From NCBI GenBank assembly GCA_018398765.1, contig JAHBMJ010003208.1:385-12468 (forward strand): a stretch of 12,084 nt of DNA. The letters are read 5' to 3'. The notes under the pieces were generated by a model. The model ran no database searches. It had not been told where the DNA came from and saw only the letters and a program-made list of their open reading frames with translations. Of this stretch, positions 1-8,135 are shown one piece after another; positions within the stretch are counted from its first letter, which is position 1, and each line of letters begins with the position of its first letter. This DNA is from Chromera velia (lineage: Eukaryota; Sar; Chromeraceae). The position numbers were made by a program, and so were the translations under genes.

Positions 1-32
<32 letters not shown>

Positions 33-145
33 CAAAAGTGAGAGCGAGAGCGAAGAGAAGGCGAGAGCAAAGAGAGGGCAAAAGCGAAAAGAGGGCAAGA
101 CAGAGAGAAAGAGAGAGAGAGTGAGAGCGAAAAGAGGGCGAGAGA
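1..145. repeat. GA-rich purine microsatellite tract
   Basis: Nearly all bases are A or G, in GA, GAGAGC and AAGAGGGCG variants, with scattered C and very few T. The tract runs off the left edge and stops where the left arm of the large inverted-repeat element begins. One strand is purine-rich over about 145 nt, so it is a low-complexity region with potential for unusual DNA structure. No coding signal is seen. Confidence 0.9.
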
Positions 146-1406
146 AACAAAGTGAACTCCAAAGTAGGACTTAGTGGAATTCAAAGTGACTTTTAAATTT
201 ACTATATTCTAGCTTCATTATAAAGTAAAACTAGGTTGCTTAAAGCAATCTAAAGTTTTTTAGAGCATTTAAAATCGTTACTTCTGTACGAATCTGCTGA
301 AATATGCTCAAAAGACTGGTTGATTAGCTAGGGAAAAATTATGATCACCGCGGCACGTGGAAGTTAGTAAATATTACCTGCAAAGAAATACACAGGCACA
401 ACACTAATGGATATACTCAAGAGCAACGTTTAGCGCCGCTAATCAAGTACAAAGAATTGCTTCTTCTGTAAGGGAAACAATGCAGGAAGGAGGGCTTCAC
501 AGCTAGGCTGGACAGACTAGACAGGAGATGGTCAGCAGGGGTTGGAGAGGATTCCTAAGAACAGAGCACAGAGACAACATAATTCTATTCACAAAGAACT
601 CACACCATATGCCATTGGCATAAAAGCTTGCAAATCGTTCTGTGTATGTCAATAAGAAACTGTAAAAAAGAAGGACAGGTCTGTAGGTAGATCCAGATGT
701 TCAGAGGGAGACCAGTACGGAGTGCCACAAATGAGAAAGGATGAACGAGTAAGTAACACTTGCATCGAGATAATATAGACCACTTTGAAAGACTGACACA
801 CACGGAGCAAGTGGAAGACATTCAAATGCATGAAAGCTGAGCGATTGGTCTGGGTGGAAAAATGTTTAGCACGACTGAGAGCTGTGCAAAGCTTCAGAAG
901 AGGCGGTCAAAAAATGGAAACTCTCCATCGACCTTCTCTCACTGACCTCCCTTGTGCGTTTCTGTCAAGTTCTTAGCAGGACAAAGAAGCTGGATGCTAA
1001 ATAAATCATCATACGAAGCGAGAGAGCAAGCCGCGCTTCCTTAACTGACCTGCAGGTGTTTCCAAGTCTCCGTCCACCAACACCTGCAAACACGGAGGGA
1101 CAGGCGTTCACGCTTTGTGCAGTCAAAGAAGCACTTCTGTCCAGCTTATTCTGCACGCACAAGGTTCCAAGGACAAAACCAAGAGCCTAAGAAGCAGTGG
1201 GTCCGGACAGGCTGACCTGGGGGTTGACCCCGGGGCTCCCAAGACTATGACCTGCAAGGAAAGAGTAAGGAGAGCGATCAGGGCAGCAGTACTTTAATAC
1301 CTAGATAAGGCCGGCAGCCCTTCCCCGCTTGAACAGGAGGAGAAGCAACAAGCAGGAAGACGTTGGAAACAAGACTAAGACGGCTGGTGTCCACTGGACC
1401 CACCTG
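146..1406 (+). repeat. Left arm of the large inverted repeat
   Basis: The outer end begins near AACAAAGTGAACTCC followed by AAAGTAGGACTTAGTGGAAT. The inner end lies at GGACCCACCTG, after which the two arms diverge; the left continues into CAG repeats. Compared with the right arm and the internal copy it lacks about 10 nt between GATTAGCTAG and GGAAAAATT (near 333). No gene was recognised. A 65-codon minus-strand frame at 965-1162 has a counterpart in the right arm. Confidence 0.85.
965..1162 (-). other. Small open frame in left arm, mirrored in right arm
   Basis: This is a 65-codon minus-strand frame whose counterpart is the 61-codon plus-strand frame at 5089-5274. Both begin MC, then QNKLD, share a block with CRSVKEARLALSL, and end in a hydrophobic segment rich in I, L, F and V that could form one membrane helix. 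The two differ by a 12-nt in-frame indel. However, amino-acid-changing substitutions clearly outnumber silent ones, which argues against strong protein-level selection. The family is not recognised. It is most likely an open frame carried along by the repeat. Confidence 0.15.
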
Positions 1407-1691
1407 CAGCAGCAGCAGCGACGAAGAGTTCAAGGCACCGGCTCTCTCTTCTTTAAGGGCAGAGCTAGACATGCAGTTGCGGAAGAGGTCTGCACGCGGC
1501 GGGCGGGGGCTATCGCTTCTTCACATTTCCCTCCTCTTGCCAAGCTCACCCCCCTTCAACAAGTTTTTTCCTCCTCTCATCGCATGTTTGTGTTTCTTCT
1601 TTGCAACAAATCCGCCTCTGGTCTCTATTCCTTTTCCGCCCTCCCTCGATCTGTTCTCACAGTAACCGACGGCTCTCTGTTCGGTTTTTTA
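1407..1691. other. Spacer between left arm and degenerate frame
   Basis: This stretch begins with CAG repeats directly inside the left arm, followed by pyrimidine-rich sequence with many TTTCCT, CTCC and TTCTT runs around 1515-1660. No gene, RNA gene or clear repeat was recognised. The pyrimidine richness keeps several frames open without looking protein-like. Confidence 0.4.
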
Positions 1692-2015
1692 TGTTTGCTC
1701 TCATTTAACCCACAAGGTGAAAGCAGTGCTCTGTCTGTTGAATGTAGCGACCATAAACTCTGTGTACATGATTCTTGTATTCGGTATGTTGATGACTTCA
1801 TGCATAGACTTTCTTCATATGCTAAGTAGCTGGATGAAAGAGAATTCCTGTACTGCCTGGCTGAGCTAAAATCTATTAATTCAAATGATTGTAACTGTCC
1901 AATCCCCGGTGCAAGTACATCTGAACTCTTTATCCATAATATCATTCGATCGCTTCTACGCTCGCATCTGGTTGGTCTCTTTGATGCCTGTCTCCCTATT
2001 TTAGAAAGTGATTAA
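1692..2015 (+). pseudogene. Degenerate open frame, one internal TAG, unrecognised
   Basis: One reading frame is open upstream to a TAG at 1827-1829, then continues open for 61 more codons to a TAA at 2013-2015. The conceptual product is moderately protein-like, with mixed charge, several Cys and Leu-rich helical stretches after the stop. It contains a YVDD tetrapeptide, but nothing around it resembles a reverse transcriptase palm domain. The frame lies inside the composite element, just internal to its left arm, so it could be a decayed element-encoded protein or a captured exon. The opposite strand is also open over much of this region, so chance openness is possible. The function is not known. 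Confidence 0.25.
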
Positions 2016-2118
2016 CTGATCAACTCCACCGGCGACTTAACAAACAACAATCATGCATGTATGTGCCACCCGGGAGCTAGCCCGAGAGCTTAGTACTCCA
2101 ACTGGGGTTAGGCATCCT

Positions 2119-2146
2119 CTAACTAACTAACTAACTAACTAACTAA
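2119..2146. repeat. (CTAA)7 microsatellite
   Basis: Seven perfect copies of CTAA lie inside the central part of the composite element. Confidence 0.95.
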
Positions 2147-2683
2147 GTCTTTGCACTAATGTTTTTTAATTCAATGATATTACAAATTATAAAATTTGTT
2201 GATAAATTTGTTTAGAGATTTAGTCCTGTAAATTTCAGATCCATTATAAAGATTTTTTCGGCTTTTTATATAAAAAATAAAGGATAGTTCATATAATAAA
2301 ATAAATTATATCACAGATTCATTTAAATTTTCTTAAATTTAATCTTTATTCACCATATTTTTTCAAGAAAAACACATTAAATCTTTCATACATCTAGATA
2401 ACGCCAGGTAACGCCTAGTAACGCCCCCACCCTGACTCTACCTGAGTCTAGCCCTGACTGTATGTGAGTGCAATTTTCTGCGTAGCTTCAATCAGCTACA
2501 TATTGTAGCTTGACACTACGTGAACCAATTGTAATTTTTCTTGCTTTCCGGGGCCGTTCGTAAGTTTGCTTCCGTCAGATGCACAGCCGTCTCTTTAATT
2601 TTTTTGTGTACATGTTTTTGTCAAATTTGAACCTTTCGACTTTTGAGAGTCTTATACCACGTTCGGCTGAAATTTGCGTAGCA
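2147..2683. other. AT-rich filler, no gene seen
   Basis: Positions 2150-2400 are strongly AT-rich with short A and T runs. At 2400-2430 TAACGCC occurs three times in about 25 nt, followed by a short inverted repeat, GACTC-tacct-GAGTC. No reading frame, RNA gene or further repeat is supported. Confidence 0.5.
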
Positions 2684-3106
2684 AACAGAGTGGACGTTAA
2701 AGTAGGACTTAGTGGAATTCAAAGTGACTTTTAAATTTACTATATTCTAGCTTCATTATAAAGTAAAACTAGGTTGCTTAAAGCAATCTAGAGCCTTTTA
2801 AAGCACTTAAAATCGTTACTCCTGTGCGAATCTGCTCAAATATGCTCAAAAGACTGGTTGATTAGCTAAGGTGTACAGTAGGAAAAATTATGATCACCGT
2901 AGCACGTAGAAGTTAGTGAATGTTACCTGCAAAGAAATACACAGGCACAACACTAATGGATACGCTCAAAAGCAACGTTTAGCGCCGTCAATCAACTATA
3001 AAGAATTGCTTTTTCTGTAAAGGAAACAGTGCAGGAAAGAGGGCTTCATAGCTAGGCTGGTCAAACCGGACAGGAGGCGGTCAGCAGGGGTTGGACAGGA
3101 TTCCTA
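2684..3106 (+). repeat. Third, partial copy of the element terminus (direct orientation)
   Basis: The segment starts AACAGAGTGGAC and then follows the left arm from AAAGTAGGAC through GGTCAGCAGGGG to GGATTCCTA, where similarity stops abruptly. It corresponds to the outer third of the arm. It shares with the right arm an extra segment between GATTAGCTA and GGAAAAATT that the left arm lacks, and several single-base variants, so it is the closer relative of the right arm. It may be the true left end of a shorter element (2684-6108), or a remnant of a nested insertion. Confidence 0.85.
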
Positions 3107-3400
3107 CGGGGCAGCACCCCTAGGTAGAACCTTAGTACTGTGCATGTTTATGCTGTAATTGAAGATGATATAACATAGTTTCTAATAGGTTCTAACACTG
3201 TTTTTTGCTTTCCCAGACTCGTTAGTGTAAGGTTCTTTCAGATTCTTAAAGGTTCTTTAAAGAAAAATCAAGTCTACGTTGCGTCAAAGTGGTGTCTCCA
3301 TCATTTGGTTCTTACTCTCTAGAGAAACTGCTAGAACCTAAGTTCTAGGAACCTAGACAAAAACCTGTAAGAACCATGAAGAACCCCTCCCTTAAAGCTT
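3107..3400. repeat. Cluster of AGAACC / GGTTCT hexamers
   Basis: Immediately after the third terminus copy, the hexamer AGAACC or its complement GGTTCT occurs about eight times in 270 nt (near 3124, 3188, 3231, 3249, 3307, 3333, 3371 and 3380). Near 3331-3348 two copies face each other as CTAGAAC-ctaa-GTTCTAG, a perfect 7-bp-arm palindrome. This may be a decayed array or binding-site cluster belonging to a small inserted element. No gene was seen. Confidence 0.5.
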
Positions 3401-4052
3401 CAGAAAGACTAAAAACCTAATTTAAATAATTAAAATGATCTAAAAAAATAAGACAGATTCTTACATATACCAAAATTGACCGTTAAAATCATAAAACTCA
3501 GCTGTCAACTTGCTTTTTCTTCTCTTTAAACAGATTTACAACTTAAGATGAGCAAGCTCTTCATCTTTTATGAAGACGGTTTCATTTATTTTATATGCAT
3601 GTTAAATATAAAAGACCATAGAAAAAAGTGGGACGTTATCGACACGAATCTTTTCAGGCGACCTGTTTTGGCCTAACTGCCAAAGGAGAGAAAAAGCACG
3701 CTTGTTGGCTAAGTCGGTCGAAGCCTCGTTAAACTTAGGATATGTATACACAGCAATCCCTACCAATCTGGTACAGTTCATTTAGGTCCCTTTCTTCATC
3801 TTCGCTCGCAACCCTGAAGGCTCAAAAGCTTTCTTCTTGTTATTCTATAGAGAAAGGGCAGAAATGTATAGCCCATACGGAGAGCAACGTAACGGTTAAC
3901 ACTTTCATGAAGCACATCAAAGCAAAGAGCGGCTGTCGTGCATCAAACAGTGACACCACTACCATTCAAGAAAATGGTTTCAAAACTTAATTGAGTTAGA
4001 GAAGAGCCAACCTCACACAACAGATTTCTTGTTGGAGTCTTAATAAATCTTG
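3401..4052. other. Centre of the composite element, only short open frames
   Basis: No recognisable gene. Two short overlapping plus-strand frames exist: an unstarted 57-codon frame at 3612-3782, somewhat protein-like and rich in basic and aliphatic residues, and an 82-codon ATG frame at 3742-3990, rich in Ser, Thr and Lys. Neither shows a domain or motif I can name. They could be debris of an element-encoded protein broken by frameshifts, but chance is as good an explanation. Confidence 0.3.
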
Positions 4053-4623
4053 GAACCTGTGGACCTTCAAGACGGACAAGAGATTTCAGACCCGATTATT
4101 GGCCGACAGAGGCAAAGTCGGCTGTGTGTGTCGAAAGGGCAGGGTGCCGCCACCCCCTCTGGCCCCGTGGCGGCGCTTCTCAGACCCATGATAAGCCTAT
4201 GTCTGGACCTGGCGGCGGGGGTGTTAACTTTGACCCCGCTGGCCCAAAGTTCAGAAGTACGGACTTCTAAACCTCAGGAGGGGGGGGGGGTATCCGACCC
4301 AACTCGAGGTCCCTGACCCAAAACAGTCACAAAACACCTTCCCTGACTGTTTTAGGCCAGGGACCTCGAGTTGGGTTGGACATCCCTCCCTCCCCGAGGT
4401 TTAGAAGTCTGCACTTCTGAACCTTGGGCCAGCGGGGTCAAATATCCCCGCCGCTAGGTCCAGACATGGGCTTATCGTGGGTCCGGGAGGCGCCGCCAAG
4501 GGGCCAGAGGGGGTGGCGGCACCCTGCCCCTTCGATGCATGCAGCCGACTTTGCCTTTGTTGGCCAATAATCGGGTCTGAAGTCTCTTGTCCATCTTGAA
4601 GGTCCACAATGGTCCACAGGTTC
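4053..4623. repeat. 571-bp near-perfect palindrome
   Basis: The arms 4053-4329 and 4344-4623 are reverse complements with few mismatches, separated by a 14-nt loop. The right arm has one extra unit of about 10 nt near its outer end, where GGTCCACA is doubled. The arms are GC-rich, unlike the AT-rich DNA around them, and contain G runs and the small internal hairpin AGAAGT-acgg-ACTTCT. Both arms give open frames of 60-90 codons, but these are mirror images in different frames and suggest no gene. This is a foldback-type insertion that could form a cruciform, or a long hairpin RNA if transcribed. A short stretch resembling the inner arm (GGACTTCTAAACCTC near 4263) recurs just outside the right end as GGAGTTCTAAACCTC. 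Confidence 0.9.
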
Positions 4624-4684
4624 AAAACTGCGGAGTTCTAAACCTCTAAGCAAACAGACTTTTCCCACAGAAATGTTACCACAA

Positions 4685-4741
4685 AAAACGCTCTGTCAGA
4701 TGTCTTCTGATGGTTTTAGAAGATATTTGACAGAGCGTTTT
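4685..4741 (+). other. 57-nt hairpin, 24-bp stem with two G-U pairs
   Basis: The arm AAAACGCTCTGTCA plus ten further bases (4685-4708) pairs over all 24 positions with 4718-4741 when read as plus-strand RNA, using two G-U wobbles and a 9-nt loop. As DNA there are two mismatches. It could be a miniature inverted-repeat element or a small-RNA precursor. It lies between the long palindrome and the right arm of the composite element. Confidence 0.8.
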
Positions 4742-4844
4742 CTCGGTTTTGACTTTTTTTCGGGAGTGCACTTTCGGGGCTCTGGAGGAGACGGCTGTAA
4801 CAACAGTTGCTGGGTCACCTCGGGTCGGCACGAAGTGGAGCTTA
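4742..4844. other. Spacer between hairpin and right arm
   Basis: This short unique stretch holds a T run (4753-4760) and a CTGT-aaca-ACAG inverted repeat near 4796. No gene is seen. Confidence 0.4.
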
Positions 4845-6108
4845 CAGGTGGGTCCAGTGGACACCAGCCGTCTTAGTCTTATTTCCAACGTCTTCCTGCT
4901 TGCTGCTTCTCCTCCTGTTCAAGCGGGGAAGGGCTGCCGGCCTTATCTAGGTATTAAAGTACTGCTGCCCTGATCGTTCTCCTTACTCTTTCCTTGCAGG
5001 TCACAGTCTTGGGAGCCCCACGGTCAACTCCTAGGTCAGCCTGTCTGGACCCGCTGCTTCTTAGGCTCTTGGTGTTTTCCTTGGGACCTTGTGCATGCAG
5101 AATAAGCTAGACAGAGATGCACAAAGCGTGAACGCCCGTCTCTCCGTGTTTACAGGTGTTGGTGAACGGAGACTTGGGGACACCTGCAGGTCAGTTAAGG
5201 AAGCGCGGCTCGCTCTCTCGCTTTGCATGATGATTTACTTAGCATCCAGCTTCTTTGTTCTGCTAGGAGCTTGACAGAAACGCACAAGGGAGGTCACTGA
5301 GAGAGGGTCGATGGAGAGTCTGCTGGAGCCTCTATTTTGTGACCGCCTCTTCTGAAGCTTTGCACAGCTCTCAGTCGTGCCAGACATTTTTCCACCCAGA
5401 CCAATCGCTCAGCTTTCATGCATTTGAATGTTTTCCACTTACTCCGTGTGTGTCAGTCTTTCAAAGCGGTCCATACTATCCTGATGTAAGTACTCCTTAC
5501 TCGTTCATCCTTTCTCATTTGTGACACTCCGTACTGGTCTCCGTCTAAACATCTGGATCTACCTATGGACCTATCCTTCTTTTTCACAGTTTCTCATTGA
5601 TACACGCAGAACGATTTGCAAGCTTTTGCACTGTGTAGTATGACTTCTTTGTAAAAAGAATTATGTTGTCTCTGTGCTCTGTTCTTCGGAATCCTGTCCA
5701 ATCCCTGCTGACCGCCTCCTATCCGGTCTGACCAGCCTAGCTGTGAAGCCCTCCTTCCTGCACTGTTTCCCTTACAGAAAAAGCAATTCTTTGTAGTTGA
5801 TTGACGGCGCTAAACGTTGCTTTTAAGCGTATTCATTGGTTTTGTGCCTGTGTATTTCTTTGTAGGTAATATTTACTAACTTCTACATGCCACGGTGATC
5901 ATAATTTTTCCCACCGTGCACCCTAGCTAATCAACCAGTCTTTTGAGCATATTTGAGCAGATTCGCACAGGAGCAAGGATTTTAAATGCTTTGAAAGGCT
6001 CTAGATTGCTTTAAACAACCTAGTTTTACTTTATAATGAAGCTAGAATATAGTAAATTTAAAAGTTACTTTGAATTCTACTAAGTCCTACTTTAGAGTCC
6101 ACTCTGTT
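4845..6108 (-). repeat. Right arm of the large inverted repeat
   Basis: This is the reverse complement of the left arm. The inner boundary is at CAGGTGGGTCC. The outer end reads GTCCTACTTTAGAGTCCACT and ends in CTGTT near 6108. Small indels relative to the left arm include about 10 extra nt near 5325 and a 12-nt deletion near 5118. The second inverted-repeat element starts only about 8 nt after its end. Confidence 0.85.
5089..5274 (+). other. Small open frame in right arm, mirrored in left arm
   Basis: This 61-codon frame is the counterpart of the minus-strand frame at 965-1162. It has the same CRSVKEARLALSL block and the same hydrophobic C-terminal stretch. The frame survives a 12-nt indel, but the substitution pattern does not look constrained. 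No family was recognised, and being real is doubtful. Confidence 0.15.
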
Positions 6109-6115
6109 ACCACTT

Positions 6116-6300
6116 GATTCGGATTAATTTCGGACGAAAAAAAAAGAGTTTTGAAATATATGCTGGGGGCCCCCAACATATTGGAGAAGGGGCTCCGGCA
6201 CTCCACTTGCATGCCTGATAACTTTCCGGAGCCCCATTCAATTTATTTAAAATTCAGATTCACATATAATAAAATTCAGTCTGTCACGAGAACTGTATCT
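6116..6300 (+). repeat. Left terminal repeat of the second element
   Basis: It pairs with 7963-8135. It includes the perfect palindrome GGGGGCCCCC at 6165-6174 and ends in a weakening match around 6285-6300. Confidence 0.75.
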
Positions 6301-6470
6301 TTTGCTTGCTGTTGCTTCCCTCCTGCTTCCATAACTGTTCGTAGCACGTTTGGAAGAGAGGCAAGGGAGGTTTGGGAAACATGAGGTAGTGGATTGTCTT
6401 GTTATACCCTCAAGAAGCCTTTCTGTGACTCTATGGTCTGTCAATCAAACTCCGGGCTTTGGCAGGCTGG
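6301..6470. other. Interior of the second element, no gene seen
   Basis: Open frames cross this region and run on into the CTCA and ATTC microsatellites, which explains their length. No motif or family was recognised. Confidence 0.35.
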
Positions 6471-6536
6471 CTCATTCACTCACTCACTCACTCGCTCATT
6501 CACTCAGTGACACTCACTCACTCACTCACTCACTCA
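6471..6536. repeat. (CTCA)n microsatellite
   Basis: Tandem CTCA units with a few interruptions (CTCG, CATT, GTGA) span about 66 nt. Confidence 0.9.
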
Positions 6537-6573
6537 TGCATCTCAACATTCAGTCACCCATCCATCCATACAA

Positions 6574-6618
6574 CCATTCATTCATTTATTCATTCATTCA
6601 TTCATTCATTCATTCATT
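6574..6618. repeat. (ATTC)n microsatellite
   Basis: About eleven ATTC units with one TATT variant follow shortly after the CTCA array. The spacing suggests both derive from one expanding low-complexity locus. Confidence 0.9.
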
Positions 6619-7319
6619 AACCCCTTCTGACCGATAGGTGCTATATGCAGACAGCTATTTTGTGAGGCAGGTAGTTAGGCACGCAGACACAGCCACAGGC
6701 AAGGACAGCCAGGTAAAGGCAGACACAAGCATGCTTATCCCGTCTATCTCCATCTCCAGCACGCTTTCTCTTTATGAAGGTGTGTGTGCTGGTCACAGCA
6801 ATTCCTGCGTCAAAAGATTAGCAGCAGCTCAATAAGATCGTACTTCATCGGTTGGCAATGGTTAGTTCCTTTGGCTTACCGATCTTAGAGTCAATACAAT
6901 CATTCAGTTTATTACCTGTGCTGGTGAAAAAGAGAACAAAGATATAACAAAGCTGGCAAACGCTTCAAAAAAGTCTCTATCCTCAAAAATCTAACAGTGC
7001 CGTATGTATGTATCATGGACCCATAAGAATGTTGTGACTGGCAGTATTGGAAATTGGAATGTCGTTCACAGTCTAATACTAGATATGCTCACGATGTCCT
7101 CAACAACGTCTTGGGGTGTATTGTTGCCGACCGGACATTTTGGGAAAAGAAAAGTACACAGACACGGTCAGACCGAATTTGCCAGCCTAAGAATAGGTGC
7201 TGACCATAGCGGACCAACATACAGTAACAAGTCAGAAGACTGAGACGTTTTTCAGACAGCTTTTACACCGAAATGCATGCATGCATGCAAACAGCTGATA
7301 GAGCTGTGGGCTTTGTGAT
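6619..7319. other. Interior of the second element, no gene supported
   Basis: Two ATG frames occur, 65 codons at 6638-6835 and 79 codons at 7004-7243, with no recognisable domains. A GCATGCATGCATGCA run lies near 7275-7289. The local sequence has CAGRCA-like short repeats near 6645-6725. Nothing else was identified. Confidence 0.35.
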
Positions 7320-7550
7320 GGCACGGTTGGGCTTTGATATGTATGTATAACCACGTCTTCGGCACGGTCGGGTTTTGGTATGGCCATGCCTTCGGTACGG
7401 TCAGGCTTTGGCGTGGCTGCACTTTCGGCACGGTCGGGTTTTGGCATGGCCACGCCTTCGGCGCGGTCGGGCTTTAGCAGCCGGGCGCCTTCGGCACCCG
7501 AGCTTTGGCGGCCGCTCCGGATTAACGGGCTTTAGCGGCCGCTTTGGATT
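7320..7550. repeat. 33-bp minisatellite
   Basis: Four consecutive 33-bp units start at 7361, 7394, 7427 and 7460. Each begins GGYRCGGTCRGG and ends in a variant of CCTTC. A longer degenerate unit of 41 nt (7320-7360) precedes them, and truncated GC-rich units follow (from 7493, with GCGGCCGC twice). Because 33 is a multiple of 3, several frames stay open. The minus strand reads as an 11-residue repeat centred on PKPDRAE. Nothing else shows this to be a gene. Confidence 0.9.
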
Positions 7551-7603
7551 AACTATAGGAAGCCTTCTTAGAGATATCTTGTTATTGGTCCTTGTGACCA
7601 CCT

Positions 7604-7793
7604 ATGACCACCTTAAGATTGGTTGAAATCACTGAAGGTAGAAGATACGCCTCCAATGAGGTTCGCCATCTCGTGGTTTCAAAATGGCTAGATGGTGTGA
7701 CAGTTCGCATCATTGCCTCTTTTCTGGGAGCCCCACCGGGTACCTTCCCCTTTCTGGAGGCCCTGCAGTGGTTGCACTCAACAGACATAACAG
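7604..7793 (+). pseudogene. Possible transposase helix-turn-helix exon (fragment)
   Basis: Read from the ATG at 7604, residues about 19-50 show the spacing of homeodomain-like helix-turn-helix domains found at the N-terminus of Tc1/mariner and IS630-type transposases: a short helix with EVRHLVV, then WLDGVTVRIIASFLG, then a PPGT turn. The frame reaches AG followed by GTATTT at 7793-7794, a possible splice donor, and beyond it becomes pyrimidine-rich. No DDE catalytic part was found downstream or on the other strand inside this element. If real, it is a DNA-binding remnant of the element's own transposase. It could also be chance. Confidence 0.35.
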
Positions 7794-7962
7794 GTATTTT
7801 TTCAATCCTGCAGTGTCTTTCAGCTTTCCTTCTTTTTTCCTTCTCTTCTTCTTTCAACTCGAAAGACCTTGTGCAAGTGTGCTCCTCTTCAGATCAGCAG
7901 AGATTACTTTTCTAGTCGACCGAAGTGGTGGGAATACTTTTGGGAGAGTAAGAGGCTCAGGA
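7794..7962. other. Pyrimidine-rich interior, no gene seen
   Basis: T- and C-rich from about 7796 to 7860, possibly intron-like following the candidate donor at 7794. No convincing continuation of the upstream frame was found. Confidence 0.3.
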
Positions 7963-8135
7963 GGAACAGTTGTGGGAAGAGACTGAATTTCGTCGTATCT
8001 GAATCTGAATGAATCGGGCCCCGGAAAGTCGTTGGGCGTGGAAGTGGAGTGCCGGGGCCCCTTCCCCAACATGTTGGGGGCCCCCAGCATGCATCTGAAA
8101 ACTTTTTTTTTTTTCAAAAAAAAAAATCCCGAATC
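7963..8135 (-). repeat. Right terminal repeat of the second element
   Basis: It is the reverse complement of the left end. It contains the 16-bp perfect palindrome CCCCAACATGTTGGGG adjoining GGGGGCCCCC. The outer part is 12 T, one C, then 11 A (8103-8126), a self-complementary homopolymer pair that is longer than its left-end counterpart. Confidence 0.75.

Larger units (their letters stand above)
146..6108. mobile_element. Composite element with about 1.26-kb terminal inverted repeats
   Basis: The sequence from about 146 to 1406 reappears in reverse complement from about 6108 back to 4845, with substitutions and small indels throughout (roughly 85-90% identity judged by eye). This defines a unit of nearly 6 kb with very long inverted arms and a central part of about 3.4 kb. 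The centre has no recognisable intact transposase. It holds a third, direct copy of the outer 423 nt, AT-rich filler, a cluster of AGAACC hexamers, a long palindrome and a small hairpin. Long inverted arms are known from foldback-type elements and some Mutator-like elements, but no catalytic domain supports a superfamily call. No clear target-site duplication was found in the flanks. The unit may instead be several nested or rearranged copies of one family. Confidence 0.75.
6116..8135. mobile_element. Second inverted-repeat element, about 2.0 kb
   Basis: Its left end (about 6116-6300) and right end (about 7963-8135) are reverse complements with substitutions and small indels. Both begin GATTCGG, pass through an A- or T-rich run, then a block containing GGGGGCCCCC, then GGGGCYCCGGCACTCCACTT and ACTTTCCGG, and reach AAATTCAGTCT. 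The interior holds CTCA and ATTC microsatellites, a 33-bp minisatellite and a possible helix-turn-helix fragment at 7604-7793. No catalytic transposase domain is visible, so it appears non-autonomous or decayed. The right end lies about 190 bp upstream of the ACR3 start codon. The superfamily cannot be fixed. Confidence 0.7.

Noticed and set aside
1782-1800. YVDD motif as a sign of a reverse transcriptase
   Set aside because: Only the tetrapeptide matches. No other palm-domain motifs surround it and the frame stops nine codons after F.
2050-2118. tRNA-like segment with GGTTAGG and paired stems
   Set aside because: No cloverleaf, anticodon arm or proper A and B boxes could be assembled.
4050-4668. 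Open frames inside the long palindrome as genes
   Set aside because: They arise from the mirrored GC-rich arms, and the two arms do not keep the same frame.
7361-7518. CRISPR-like array
   Set aside because: The 33-bp units are directly adjacent with no unique spacers, in a eukaryotic context. It is a minisatellite.
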